A stretch of DNA of 7,378 bases from Coprococcus sp. (GCA_016297325.1 JAEDGW010000121.1:1-7378), one strand, 5' to 3'. Positions 1 to 6,147 are shown, counted from the first letter of the stretch. Numbers and translations: made by a program. The notes: generated by a model not told the origin, from the sequence alone.

Positions 1-2
1 AT

Positions 3-107
3 GTGGATCTCGGACATCTGTCACCGATGATGCCTGTGGTATGCGGAAGCATGGGAACTCTTGTGGTGGACGGCCAGGATATGAGTCTTTCCATGGAGAT
101 GAGGTAG
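3..107 (+). CDS. C-terminal fragment of an unidentified protein (5' end outside window)
   Basis: The third frame is open from the window edge to a TAG at 105-107 and gives about 34 residues, including GHLSPMMPVVCGSMG. The hydrophobic, Gly/Met-rich composition and mixed third positions look like coding sequence. The tract D-x-G-H-L-S-x-x-M-P faintly recalls the D-x-G-D-L-S-x-x-M-P stretch near the C-terminus of M20-type amidohydrolases, but it ends much sooner than those proteins do, so I do not assign it. A second frame is also open (to a TGA near 147), so the frame choice is not certain. There is no clear terminator between this stop and the thrS promoter. Confidence 0.4.
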   Translation: MDLGHLSPMMPVVCGSMGTLVVDGQDMSLSMEMR

Positions 108-179
108 TGAGAAGCCTGTTGGCTGTTTGGTTGGCTGAAAATGGTTGAAAAAATAAAGGCAAAAAAATAAAAAATACTA

Positions 180-208
180 TTGTGCAAAAAAATATATCGT
201 GCTACACT
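180..208 (+). promoter_or_regulatory. Candidate sigma-A promoter of the thrS T-box transcript
   Basis: TTGTGC (180-185), a 17-bp spacer and TACACT (203-208), preceded by TG one base upstream (TGC-TACACT, an extended -10). The expected start near 215 is a few bases before the first recognisable T-box stem, as is usual for T-box leaders. The -35 is weak (3/6), and an A-rich tract with TTGAAA at 145-150 offers an alternative. Confidence 0.45.
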
Positions 209-214
209 AAGTGG

Positions 215-466
215 CAGATATGACAAAGGCATAGACGGAAAGAGTAGTGTGGTGGATGCATCCAGAGAGAGCTGCATATGTGGATTAAGCAGGGATCAGA
301 GCATATGGTGGAAGCGGCTTATGATATATCACATGAAGACCACTCCCGAGCCGTGCGCGACATAAGCGTCACCGCGTAGCTGCGTTAAAGGCATAATTGA
401 GTTAAAAGTTAAGGTGGAAACGTGCATATGCACCCTTAGATAGATGATATCTGAGGGTGCTTTTTT
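215..466 (+). promoter_or_regulatory. T-box riboswitch, threonine-specific, controlling thrS
   Basis: This tRNA-sensing leader lets transcription continue into thrS when uncharged tRNA-Thr accumulates. Visible Stem I elements are the AGTA of the loop-E motif (243-246), the CAGAGAGAGCTG bulge region (263-274), the distal GGTGGAAGC (307-315) and the closing CACTCCCGAGC (342-352). The likely specifier is ACA (Thr) at 331-333, followed by GAA at 335-337; ACC at 339-341 is a weaker alternative. The T-box proper is AAGGTGGAAACGTGC (411-425). TAAGG (410-414) pairs with CCTTA (434-438) and GTGC (422-425) with GCAC (430-433), leaving the family's 7-nt bulge TGGAAAC (415-421). The bulge TGGA would pair with a tRNA whose discriminator base is U. 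The antiterminator's 3' arm is also the terminator's 5' arm, so the two are mutually exclusive. Stems II/III were not resolved. Confidence 0.93.
430..466 (+). terminator. T-box intrinsic terminator
   Basis: A 13-bp stem (430-442 with 448-460, one G-U pair), a 5-nt loop GATGA and then six T (461-466). Its left arm GCACCCTTA is shared with the T-box antiterminator. This is the off state of the leader when tRNA-Thr is charged. Confidence 0.93.
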
Positions 467-576
467 AGTTGTTATATGCAGCTGATGCAGATTCGGACGC
501 CGCGCAGAGTATAATTTGATGCTTTATGCGTCTGCACCTTATTTTCACTTTATAAGAAGTAAAAAGGAGAACTGAC

Positions 577-2340
577 ATGGTAAATTTCAAAGAAGACGAA
601 CAGCTTAAGACACTGAATCATTCATGTGCACATCTTATGGCACAGGCTATCAAGCATCTGTACCCACAGGCAAAGTTCTGGGTAGGACCTGTAGTTGCAG
701 AAGGATTCTACTATGATGTAGATCTCGGTGATGATGTTATCAGAGGTGAGGAAGATCTCGCAGCCATCGAGAAAGAGATGAAGAAGATCGCCAAGAGCGG
801 CAAGAAGATCATCCGCAAGGAGATCACAAAGGCTGAGGCTCTTGAGATGTTCAAGGATGATGAGTACAAGATCGATCTTATAAATGGACTTGAGGACGGA
901 ACTATCACATGCTATGAGCAGGGCGATTTCACAGACCTCTGCCGTGGACCTCACGTAGACAATGTAAAGCTTTGCCGTAACTTCAAGCTCATCAGACATT
1001 CAGGAGCTTATTGGAAGGGCGACAGCAAGAACAAGGTTCTTCAGAGAATATACGGTGTGTGCTTCCCTACAAAGGAGGAGCTTGAGGAGCATCTTCAGTT
1101 ACTTGAGGAGGCAAAGGAGAGAGACCACAGAAAGATCGGTAAGGATATGCAGCTCTTCATGGTTGATGACCTTGTAGGACGTGGACTTCCAATGTTCCTT
1201 CCAAAGGGATATACAGTATGGCAGGAGCTTGAGAATTATATCAAGCGCAAGGAGAGAAAGCTCGGCTATCTCCACGTTATGACACCTTGTGTAGGTACAG
1301 TAAACCTTTACAAGACATCAGGCCACTGGGATCACTACAAGGACAACATGTTCCCGGCAATGGAGATGGAGGGTGAGTCATTTGTACTTCGTCCAATGAA
1401 CTGTCCACACCACATGATGATATATGCAAACAAGATGCATTCCTATAAGGATCTCCCTATCAGGATCGCTGAGATCGCACATGACTTCAGATTTGAGGCA
1501 AGTGGTACACTCAAGGGTATTGAGAGAGGAAGACACTTCTGTCAGAACGACTCACATATATTTGTTACACCTGATCAGATCGAGGAAGAGTTTGCAGGAG
1601 TTGTTAAGCTGATATTTGACACATACAAGGACTTCGGAATCACAGATTACAGATGTGTACTGTCACTCCGTGATCCAGAGGACAAGGTAAAGTATCACGA
1701 TGACGATGAGATGTGGAACACAGCAGAGAACGCCCTCAGAAGAGTTCTTGATGACATAGGAATCGATTACACAGAGGAGATCGGTGAGGCTGCATTCTAC
1801 GGACCAAAGCTTGATGTAAACGTTAAGCCGGCTGTAGGAAATGAGTACACACTCTCAACTTGCCAGCTCGACTTCTGTCTGCCAGCCAAGTTCGATCTGA
1901 AATATATCGACAAGGACGGCGAGAAGAAGACTCCGGTAGTTCTCCACAGAGCTATCCTTGGATCTCTCGACAGATTCATGGCTTACATCCTTGAGGAGAC
2001 AAAGGGAAATCTCCCAACATGGCTTGCACCTGTACAGGTAAGAGTTATGCCAGTCAAGACAGACAACGAGGATCTCATGGCTTACGCTCACAAGGTTGTT
2101 GATGCCCTTGACGACATCGATGTTCGTGTAGAACTCGACGATAGAGCAGAAAAACTTGGCTATCGTATGCGTGAGGGTCAGGTTCAGAAGGTTCCATACC
2201 TTCTCGTAATCGGATTCAACGAGGCCGAGAACGGAACAGTATCATACAGACTCCACGGTGAGGCTGACACAACAGTTCTTCCACTTGACGAGTTTGTACA
2301 GAAGATCGACACAGAGATCAAGACAATGGCTCATAAGTAA
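577..2340 (+). CDS. thrS: Threonyl-tRNA synthetase lacking the TGS domain
   Basis: Cytosolic class II synthetase that charges tRNA-Thr with threonine. It has 587 residues against about 640 usual, because it begins directly at the editing (N2/SAD) domain. Editing residues are visible: H15-x3-H19 (HSCAH) and C122-x3-H126 (CRGPH). The catalytic core runs from about 195 to 480. The expected zinc ligands are C276 (MNCPHH), H327 (NDSHIF) and H457 (VVLHRAILGS). Motif 2 has R305 (FRFEASG) and motif 3 is HRAILGSLDRF. The anticodon-binding domain is about 485-580. The stretch RHFCQNDSH replaces the more usual RxFTQDDAH. The start is well fixed: AAGGAGA (564-570) lies 6 nt before the ATG, and an in-frame TAA at 553-555 excludes an upstream extension, so the missing TGS domain is real. 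The gene uses mostly AAG and ATC codons, as highly expressed genes do. Regulation is by the T-box upstream. Confidence 0.98.
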   Translation: MVNFKEDEQLKTLNHSCAHLMAQAIKHLYPQAKFWVGPVVAEGFYYDVDLGDDVIRGEEDLAAIEKEMKKIAKSGKKIIRKEITKAEALEMFKDDEYKIDLINGLEDGTITCYEQGDFTDLCRGPHVDNVKLCRNFKLIRHSGAYWKGDSKNKVLQRIYGVCFPTKEELEEHLQLLEEAKERDHRKIGKDMQLFMVDDLVGRGLPMFLPKGYTVWQELENYIKRKERKLGYLHVMTPCVGTVNLYKTSGHWDHYKDNMFPAMEMEGESFVLRPMNCPHHMMIYANKMHSYKDLPIRIAEIAHDFRFEASGTLKGIERGRHFCQNDSHIFVTPDQIEEEFAGVVKLIFDTYKDFGITDYRCVLSLRDPEDKVKYHDDDEMWNTAENALRRVLDDIGIDYTEEIGEAAFYGPKLDVNVKPAVGNEYTLSTCQLDFCLPAKFDLKYIDKDGEKKTPVVLHRAILGSLDRFMAYILEETKGNLPTWLAPVQVRVMPVKTDNEDLMAYAHKVVDALDDIDVRVELDDRAEKLGYRMREGQVQKVPYLLVIGFNEAENGTVSYRLHGEADTTVLPLDEFVQKIDTEIKTMAHK

Positions 2341-2364
2341 GAATAAATGTGAATAAATACAAAG

Positions 2365-2403
2365 GAGTCCTGCAATATATGTTATTGCAGGGCTCTTATT
2401 TTT
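2365..2403 (+). terminator. Intrinsic terminator of thrS
   Basis: A 13-bp stem (2365-2377 with 2383-2395, one U-G pair), loop TATGT, then TTATTTTT (2396-2403). It starts 25 bp after the thrS stop. Confidence 0.92.
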
Positions 2404-2407
2404 GCTA

Positions 2408-2436
2408 TCGCCATTGTTGGGAGGCTATGTTATACT
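2408..2436 (+). promoter_or_regulatory. Promoter of the AAA-ATPase-like gene
   Basis: TCGCCA (2408-2413, 4/6 match to TTGACA), a 17-bp spacer and TATACT (2431-2436), with an upstream TG making an extended -10 (TGT-TATACT). It lies directly after the thrS terminator, so the next gene is its own transcription unit. The predicted start is about 2443, giving a very short leader. Confidence 0.65.
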
Positions 2437-2466
2437 AATTACATTAGACTTTAGGAGGGTATGTAT

Positions 2467-4059
2467 ATGGGCAGTTATTTAAATCCGGGAAATGATCTGT
2501 TTAAAATGGCTAGGCAGTCACAGATTTTTGTAGATAAAAGTGGATTGATAGATGTAACCAATAAGAGTCTTGGAACTTTACAGCGCTATATGTGTGTAAG
2601 TCGTCCAAGAAAATTTGGTAAGTCGATGGCTGCTGATATGCTTGCCGCATATTATGGAAGAGGCACGGATTCTATGCATTTGTTTCACGATCTTAAAATA
2701 GAAGGTAGTGACACATTTGAAAAGCATCTCAACCAGTATGACGTTATAAAGGTGGATATGCAGGAATTCCTCAGTGCTACTGATAATGTTGCAGATATGC
2801 TTAAATTGATACAGGACAGACTTATCAGAGAATTGATGGGTGCGTATCCGGAATATGTATGTACGGATAATCTTGTATTTGCCATGAAGGATATATACTC
2901 AGCTACTAAGCATCCATTTGTTATACTTATAGATGAATGGGATTGTCTTTTTAGGGAATATGAGCAGGACAAGGATGCACAGAAGAAATATCTGGATTTC
3001 CTGAGGTCGTGGCTAAAGGATAAGGATTATGTTGCTCTGGCATACATGACTGGAATTTTGCCGATAAAAAAATATGGTTCGCATTCCGCTCTTAATATGT
3101 TTATGGAATATTCGATGACTGATCCGGGAAATCTGGCAGAATATTTTGGATTTACGGAGACAGAGGTAAGGGAGCTGTGCGAACAGTATAATATGGAGTT
3201 TGATGAGGCAAAGGACTGGTACAATGGATATCACCTGGTGTCGCACACTGCCTCAGGAGATTTGAAATTCTCCATGTATAGTCCAAAGTCAGTTGTTGAG
3301 GCTATGCTGCGTCATAGATTTGGCACATATTGGAATCAGACTGAGACATATGAAGCGTTGAAAATATATATACAGATGAATATGGATGGACTTAAGGATG
3401 CGGTGGTAAAGATGCTGGCAGGTGAGAGTGTCCGTGTCAATACCGGAACATTCAGCAATGATATGACCACATTTGCTTCAAAGGATGATGTTCTTACACT
3501 TCTTGTGCATTTGGGGTATCTCACATATAGCAGTGATGATGAAACTGTTGCGATTCCAAATAAAGAGGTCTCTAAGGAATATGTGAATGCTATAAGCACG
3601 ATGCAGTGGAATGACGTTACCCGTGCAGTTGATGGATCAAGAAAACTTCTGGAATCACTGTGGAACATGGATGCTCAGGCAGTCGCTGAAGGTATAGAAT
3701 CAGCACATCAGGAGATACCATCAATTGAATACAATGATGAGAATTCACTCAGTTGTACGGTAAATCTGGCATTCTATTTCGCAAGAGAGTATTACAAAAT
3801 AGTTCGTGAACTTCCTGCTGGAAGAGGATTTGCTGATATATGTTTTATTCCTAAGACCAGACATCTGGATAAGGATAAGCCGGCGGTCGTAGTTGAACTA
3901 AAATGGGATAAGGATGTTCAGGCGGCAATAGATCAGATCAAGGAAAGAAAATATGTGGATGCATTAAAAGACTATAAAGGCAATTTGCTTCTTGTAGGAA
4001 TAAACTACGACAAAAAGACCAGAAAGCATGAGTGTAAGATAGAAAAGTTCAAAAAATAA
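2467..4059 (+). CDS. AAA-ATPase-like protein with C-terminal PD-(D/E)XK nuclease-like domain
   Basis: A 530-residue member of the widespread family pairing an N-terminal AAA-ATPase-like domain with a C-terminal PD-(D/E)XK_9 (DUF1703) domain. The family is often multicopy in gut Clostridia and Bacteroidetes, and its physiological role is not established. Visible motifs, numbered from this start: the Walker A-like loop SRPRKFGKS (45-53), with the family's typical arginines in place of the usual glycines; Walker B FVILIDEWD (about 151-159); the family signature TGILPIKKYGSHSALNMF (about 195-212); WYNGYHL (251-257); and a nuclease-like core with D457 (GFADI) and E477-L-K479 (VVVELKW). All key residues are present. 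An ATG at 2461 is in frame, but AGGAGG (2453-2458) lies only 2 nt from it and 8 nt from ATG 2467, so 2467 is preferred. More AT-rich codons (AAA, ATA, GAT) than thrS suggest accessory or weakly expressed DNA. Confidence 0.93.
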   Translation: MGSYLNPGNDLFKMARQSQIFVDKSGLIDVTNKSLGTLQRYMCVSRPRKFGKSMAADMLAAYYGRGTDSMHLFHDLKIEGSDTFEKHLNQYDVIKVDMQEFLSATDNVADMLKLIQDRLIRELMGAYPEYVCTDNLVFAMKDIYSATKHPFVILIDEWDCLFREYEQDKDAQKKYLDFLRSWLKDKDYVALAYMTGILPIKKYGSHSALNMFMEYSMTDPGNLAEYFGFTETEVRELCEQYNMEFDEAKDWYNGYHLVSHTASGDLKFSMYSPKSVVEAMLRHRFGTYWNQTETYEALKIYIQMNMDGLKDAVVKMLAGESVRVNTGTFSNDMTTFASKDDVLTLLVHLGYLTYSSDDETVAIPNKEVSKEYVNAISTMQWNDVTRAVDGSRKLLESLWNMDAQAVAEGIESAHQEIPSIEYNDENSLSCTVNLAFYFAREYYKIVRELPAGRGFADICFIPKTRHLDKDKPAVVVELKWDKDVQAAIDQIKERKYVDALKDYKGNLLLVGINYDKKTRKHECKIEKFKK

Positions 4060-4093
4060 GTAAGCGATAGTGTAATTAGATATTTAATAATGG

Positions 4094-4127
4094 AGGAGAT
4101 TGACTGTATAGTTGGTCTCCTAATTTT
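4094..4127 (+). terminator. Probable terminator of the AAA-ATPase-like gene
   Basis: A 12-bp stem, AGGAGATTGACT (4094-4105) with AGTTGGTCTCCT (4110-4121), with three G-U pairs and a GTAT loop, followed by AATTTT. The U tract is short, so termination may be partial. Confidence 0.6.
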
Positions 4128-4143
4128 ACACCACAGATTCACT

Positions 4144-4177
4144 TACCCTGTCCGCAAGGACAGGGTATTATTTTTTT
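4144..4177 (+). terminator. Strong intrinsic terminator
   Basis: A perfect 10-bp stem, TACCCTGTCC (4144-4153) with GGACAGGGTA (4158-4167), closed by a GCAA tetraloop and followed by TTATTTTTTT (4168-4177). It follows the weaker hairpin at 4094-4121 and ends only 26 bp before the next start codon. The opposite strand has no matching U tract, so it acts on plus-strand transcription. Confidence 0.88.
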
Positions 4178-4203
4178 AATACGGATGTGAGGAGGCATAG
4201 GAT

Positions 4204-5400
4204 ATGAGACAGGGATATAAGTTTATACGTGAGAGTGACTGTAAACGGGACGATGATTATTTAAGCCATCTTTTTAACGATATTTTCTGCTGGACAAATG
4301 GCACATATAAGCTCTGTTATTCACGTCCGGATATGGAGGCCGTGAACGGAGATAATATACTCGACATTGAGAACGGGGAGAATAGAATACTGTCATTTGA
4401 CTATCATATGCAGCTCCTTGTAAGCAAGAGAAATGATCTGGAAAATACAGAAAATGATAAAGCTGAAGATAACGAAGAAAACGATAGAGAGGTGTGGGAG
4501 ACACTGATAAACGTGTCAGCGTACGACTTTCCGAATGTCAGGCAGCTCAAGGCGGATATACGGACCATCTGGGATTCCGATATGGAAGATGCCCAGATCG
4601 TGAGGAATAATAGCGGAGAGCCATATGAAAAAGTGCTGTGTCTTGGGACGGAGGGGACATATGTTGAGGATGGATATGTTCTCCGAAGGATAAAGAGATA
4701 TCCGGAGTGCGACACGCCGGACATATATGAGTTGGAGATAGGAACAAATTGTGGTGGGGAATCTGGAATCGCCCATTTTTACCGTTTGACCGGCCTGAAC
4801 AAGGAAGATATCCGCTGGCTGTATACATGCGTTACGAGGTTCATAGAAAATGCTGAGGACTTGTATAATCACCGACTGAAACTTCGCCGGGATAGAGAAA
4901 AGCATAACAAGAGAATTGATGGCGAAGTCCTGATGTGCATGGAGAACAGCTTTGAGCTTGTCATCGAAGGCGAAGAGCTGGCCAGTATCGAGTATTGGGA
5001 TTTTAGAGGCGAAAATCTGACAAAGGAATATAATACGAGGGTTTGGTCTATAGATGGCGATGACAACAGAATTGATCTGGAAAATGGAGAAATGCTGTAT
5101 ATGGATCAGATATATTCAATAGATAAAAAAAGCCCCACCGAGGAGATTCTGTGCATGGGAGTGGAGGAGATAGCCGAGGATTTCTGCGACAGCATACTTG
5201 TGAAGACGATGACGATGCTGGATGATTTTGGAATCATGGAGGTATCTGAGCTCTGTGAAAAATATGGTGAGTACATAGATAACAGGTATTATATGTGCCG
5301 AGAGGAACACGGATTTGATATGCCGGAAGACGTATTTCCTGTAGATGGCGTGAAGCCGTATGTTGAGGAAGTTGTACGGCTTTTGAAGTCGAAGATATAA
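4204..5400 (+). CDS. Unrecognised acidic 398-residue protein
   Basis: I do not recognise this family. The start is well supported: GAGGAGG (4189-4195) is 8 nt upstream and an in-frame TAG at 4198-4200 closes the frame just before it. The protein has no signal peptide or membrane segment, so it is probably cytosolic, and it is strongly acidic. A low-complexity Glu/Asp/Asn linker (about 77-95) follows an N-terminal segment. Two motif types occur twice in the same order: D-[IL]-ENGE at 54-59 and 291-296, and E-[KE]-[VI]-LC-[LM]-G-[TV]-E at 142-150 and 313-321. This suggests two related modules with different spacers. A Lys/Arg-rich helix-like stretch (about 220-237) separates them. It uses many ATA, AGG and CGG codons, unlike thrS. 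No certain promoter fits between the preceding terminator and its ribosome binding site, so it may depend on read-through or on a promoter overlapping the hairpin (TTACCC 4143-4148, TATTAT 4166-4171). Confidence 0.85.
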   Translation: MRQGYKFIRESDCKRDDDYLSHLFNDIFCWTNGTYKLCYSRPDMEAVNGDNILDIENGENRILSFDYHMQLLVSKRNDLENTENDKAEDNEENDREVWETLINVSAYDFPNVRQLKADIRTIWDSDMEDAQIVRNNSGEPYEKVLCLGTEGTYVEDGYVLRRIKRYPECDTPDIYELEIGTNCGGESGIAHFYRLTGLNKEDIRWLYTCVTRFIENAEDLYNHRLKLRRDREKHNKRIDGEVLMCMENSFELVIEGEELASIEYWDFRGENLTKEYNTRVWSIDGDDNRIDLENGEMLYMDQIYSIDKKSPTEEILCMGVEEIAEDFCDSILVKTMTMLDDFGIMEVSELCEKYGEYIDNRYYMCREEHGFDMPEDVFPVDGVKPYVEEVVRLLKSKI

Positions 5401-5405
5401 AGAGC

Positions 5406-5425
5406 ATTATGTGAGGAGGAACCGC
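5406..5425 (+). repeat. Direct repeat copy 1 (pairs with 5499-5518)
   Basis: The 20-nt sequence ATTATGTGAGGAGGAACCGC recurs at 5499-5518 with one change (G to A at its sixth base), a period of 93 bp. Each copy contains a strong Shine-Dalgarno sequence, GAGGAGG. In copy 1 an ATG follows at normal distance. In copy 2 it does not. Confidence 0.85.
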
Positions 5426-5457
5426 TATGAACGAAGTTCATACTCGGAATCGGTTCC
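5418..5457 (+). other. Potential RNA structure: nested hairpins over a ribosome binding site
   Basis: GGAACCG (5418-5424) is exactly complementary to CGGTTCC (5451-5457). Inside lies a perfect hairpin, ATGAAC (5427-5432), loop GAA, GTTCAT (5436-5441). The outer stem takes in the end of the GAGGAGG ribosome binding site and the inner hairpin takes in the ATG, so translation of the 17-codon ORF would be masked. CGGTTCC is equally complementary to the second repeat copy (5511-5517), which gives an alternative fold. Confidence 0.55.
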
Positions 5458-5480
5458 GACGACCTGCCCCGCTCGTGTAA
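5427..5480 (+). CDS. Possible 17-residue peptide MNEVHTRNRFRRPAPLV
   Basis: A short ORF, with GAGGAGG ending 7 nt upstream of its ATG, encodes a basic, Arg-rich peptide and stops inside the hairpin at 5466-5491. The initiation region looks real, but the peptide matches nothing I know, and its codons are constrained by the surrounding inverted repeats. The sequence may equally be a structured RNA or repeat element that happens to be open. It lies 26 bp after the stop of the 398-residue protein and could be co-transcribed with it. Confidence 0.25.
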   Translation: MNEVHTRNRFRRPAPLV

Positions 5481-5491
5481 GCGAGAGGGGC
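5466..5491 (+). other. GC-rich hairpin
   Basis: GCCCC (5466-5470) pairs with GGGGC (5487-5491), then a G/A mismatch, then CTCG (5472-5475) with CGAG (5482-5485). No U tract follows, so it is not a standard terminator. It lies in the middle of the 93-bp repeat interval. Confidence 0.6.
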
Positions 5492-5498
5492 GATACAT

Positions 5499-5518
5499 AT
5501 TATATGAGGAGGAACCGC
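5499..5518 (+). repeat. Direct repeat copy 2 (pairs with 5406-5425)
   Basis: Second copy, ATTATATGAGGAGGAACCGC, 19/20 identical to copy 1. The Shine-Dalgarno sequence here is followed by AAATATAAC rather than a start codon, so this copy seems not to begin a gene. Confidence 0.85.
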
Positions 5519-5525
5519 AAATATA

Positions 5526-5587
5526 ACAAAAGCATGTATATATGAATCCCATCTGCCCTGCTGGAAATCATATGTACATGCTTTTGT
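5526..5587. terminator. Long hairpin between convergent genes, likely bidirectional terminator
   Basis: The 19-nt arms 5526-5544 and 5569-5587 are complementary throughout except for one T-G pair, around a 24-nt loop. CTTTTGTGTTTT follows on the plus strand and CTTTTGTTATATTT on the minus strand. It lies between the plus-strand 398-residue gene and the 3' end of the minus-strand Rrf2 gene, 22 bp past the latter's stop, so it could end transcription from both sides. The U tracts are interrupted, and the long stem could also be a palindromic mobile remnant. Confidence 0.65.
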
Positions 5588-5609
5588 GTTTTGATCGGGT
5601 AAATCTGAT

Positions 5610-6044
5610 TTAAATGCAATAGTTATCCGCCGCTTCAGGTTTCTCAGCTACAAGGTCGGCGATGGTGGTGTTATCAACTACATCACGGATCGCCTGATCC
5701 AGTCTGCGCCAGAGCGCGATGGTGGAACATTTTGCCTCACGGTCGCACTGGAATTCATCTGCATCAAGGCATGCAACAGGTGATATGCCGCCCTCGGTTA
5801 GCCTTAAGACCATGCCGACTGTTATGTCCTCAGGGGCTTTTCTGAGAAGATAGCCTCCCTGCGGTCCTCTGGTGCTCTTCACCAGTCCGCCGGAGTTCAG
5901 GACAGATGTGATCTGTTCAAGGTACTTTTCAGATATCTCTTCCTGAGCTGCAACATCCTTGATGCTCACAGGTTTGTTGTCAGTTCTGGCTGCTATGTTT
6001 ATAAGAAAACGCAGAGCGTAACGTCCCTTTGTGGATACTTTCAT
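5610..6044 (-). CDS. Rrf2-family transcriptional regulator with three cysteines (IscR/CymR-like)
   Basis: A 144-residue winged-helix DNA-binding repressor of the Rrf2 family, the usual family length. The N-terminus MKVSTKGRYALRFLINIA is the classic Rrf2 start, and the helix-turn-helix and wing (about 25-68) include SEKYLEQI and STRGPQGGYLL. Three cysteines, C92, C100 and C106 (spacing x7 and x5), sit where IscR and NsrR bind an iron-sulfur cluster, so cluster sensing is possible. CymR-type members instead sense cysteine through a partner enzyme. A longer in-frame start exists at 6089, but GGGAGG (6052-6057) is 7 nt before the ATG at 6044, and the shorter form matches the family. It diverges from metY, which suggests control of sulfur metabolism and probably autoregulation. 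I infer the CymR-like role from that neighbour and cannot separate it from an IscR-like role by sequence alone. Confidence 0.95.
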   Translation of the reverse strand: MKVSTKGRYALRFLINIAARTDNKPVSIKDVAAQEEISEKYLEQITSVLNSGGLVKSTRGPQGGYLLRKAPEDITVGMVLRLTEGGISPVACLDADEFQCDREAKCSTIALWRRLDQAIRDVVDNTTIADLVAEKPEAADNYCI

Positions 6045-6099
6045 ATGTAAACCTCCCAAATGCCTGTATTTATTGACGATTTCTATCATTTATACGTCT

Positions 6100-6127
6100 A
6101 TTATACCATTTTGGAAAAAACAATCAA
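6100..6127 (-). promoter_or_regulatory. Promoter of the Rrf2 gene
   Basis: Read on the minus strand: TTGATT (6122-6127), a 16-bp spacer and a perfect TATAAT (6100-6105). The predicted start is near 6093, giving a leader of about 49 nt. It is back to back with the metY-side promoter, the two -35 boxes being 20 bp apart, so one bound repressor could affect both. Confidence 0.75.
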
Positions 6128-6147
6128 GATAATTCATAAAAAACCTA

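Noticed and set aside
180..365. 61-codon plus-strand ORF
   Set aside because: It lies wholly inside the T-box leader, overlaps its promoter and Stem I, and its sequence is explained by T-box motifs. There is no ribosome binding site.
486..536. Inverted repeat TGCAGA/TCTGCA with TATAAT (510-515) as a second thrS promoter or riboswitch
   Set aside because: No -35 box lies at a workable distance, and the stem arms are short with a long loop.
622..2091. Several minus-strand and alternate-frame ORFs within thrS
   Set aside because: They are shadows of the well-supported thrS reading frame, with no ribosome binding sites and no recognisable protein motifs.
4274..5310. Minus-strand ORFs opposite the 398-residue gene
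   Set aside because: They are low-complexity Ser/Leu/Tyr-rich shadows without start signals. The plus frame has a strong ribosome binding site.
5289..5552. 87-codon minus-strand ORF across the end of the 398-residue gene
   Set aside because: It runs through the direct repeats and into the terminator-like hairpin, and I see no coding signature.
6045..6089. N-terminal extension of the Rrf2 protein
   Set aside because: The family begins at MKVSTKGRYALR, and the ribosome binding site is correctly placed only for the ATG at 6044. The -10 box lies just beyond the longer start and leaves it almost no leader.
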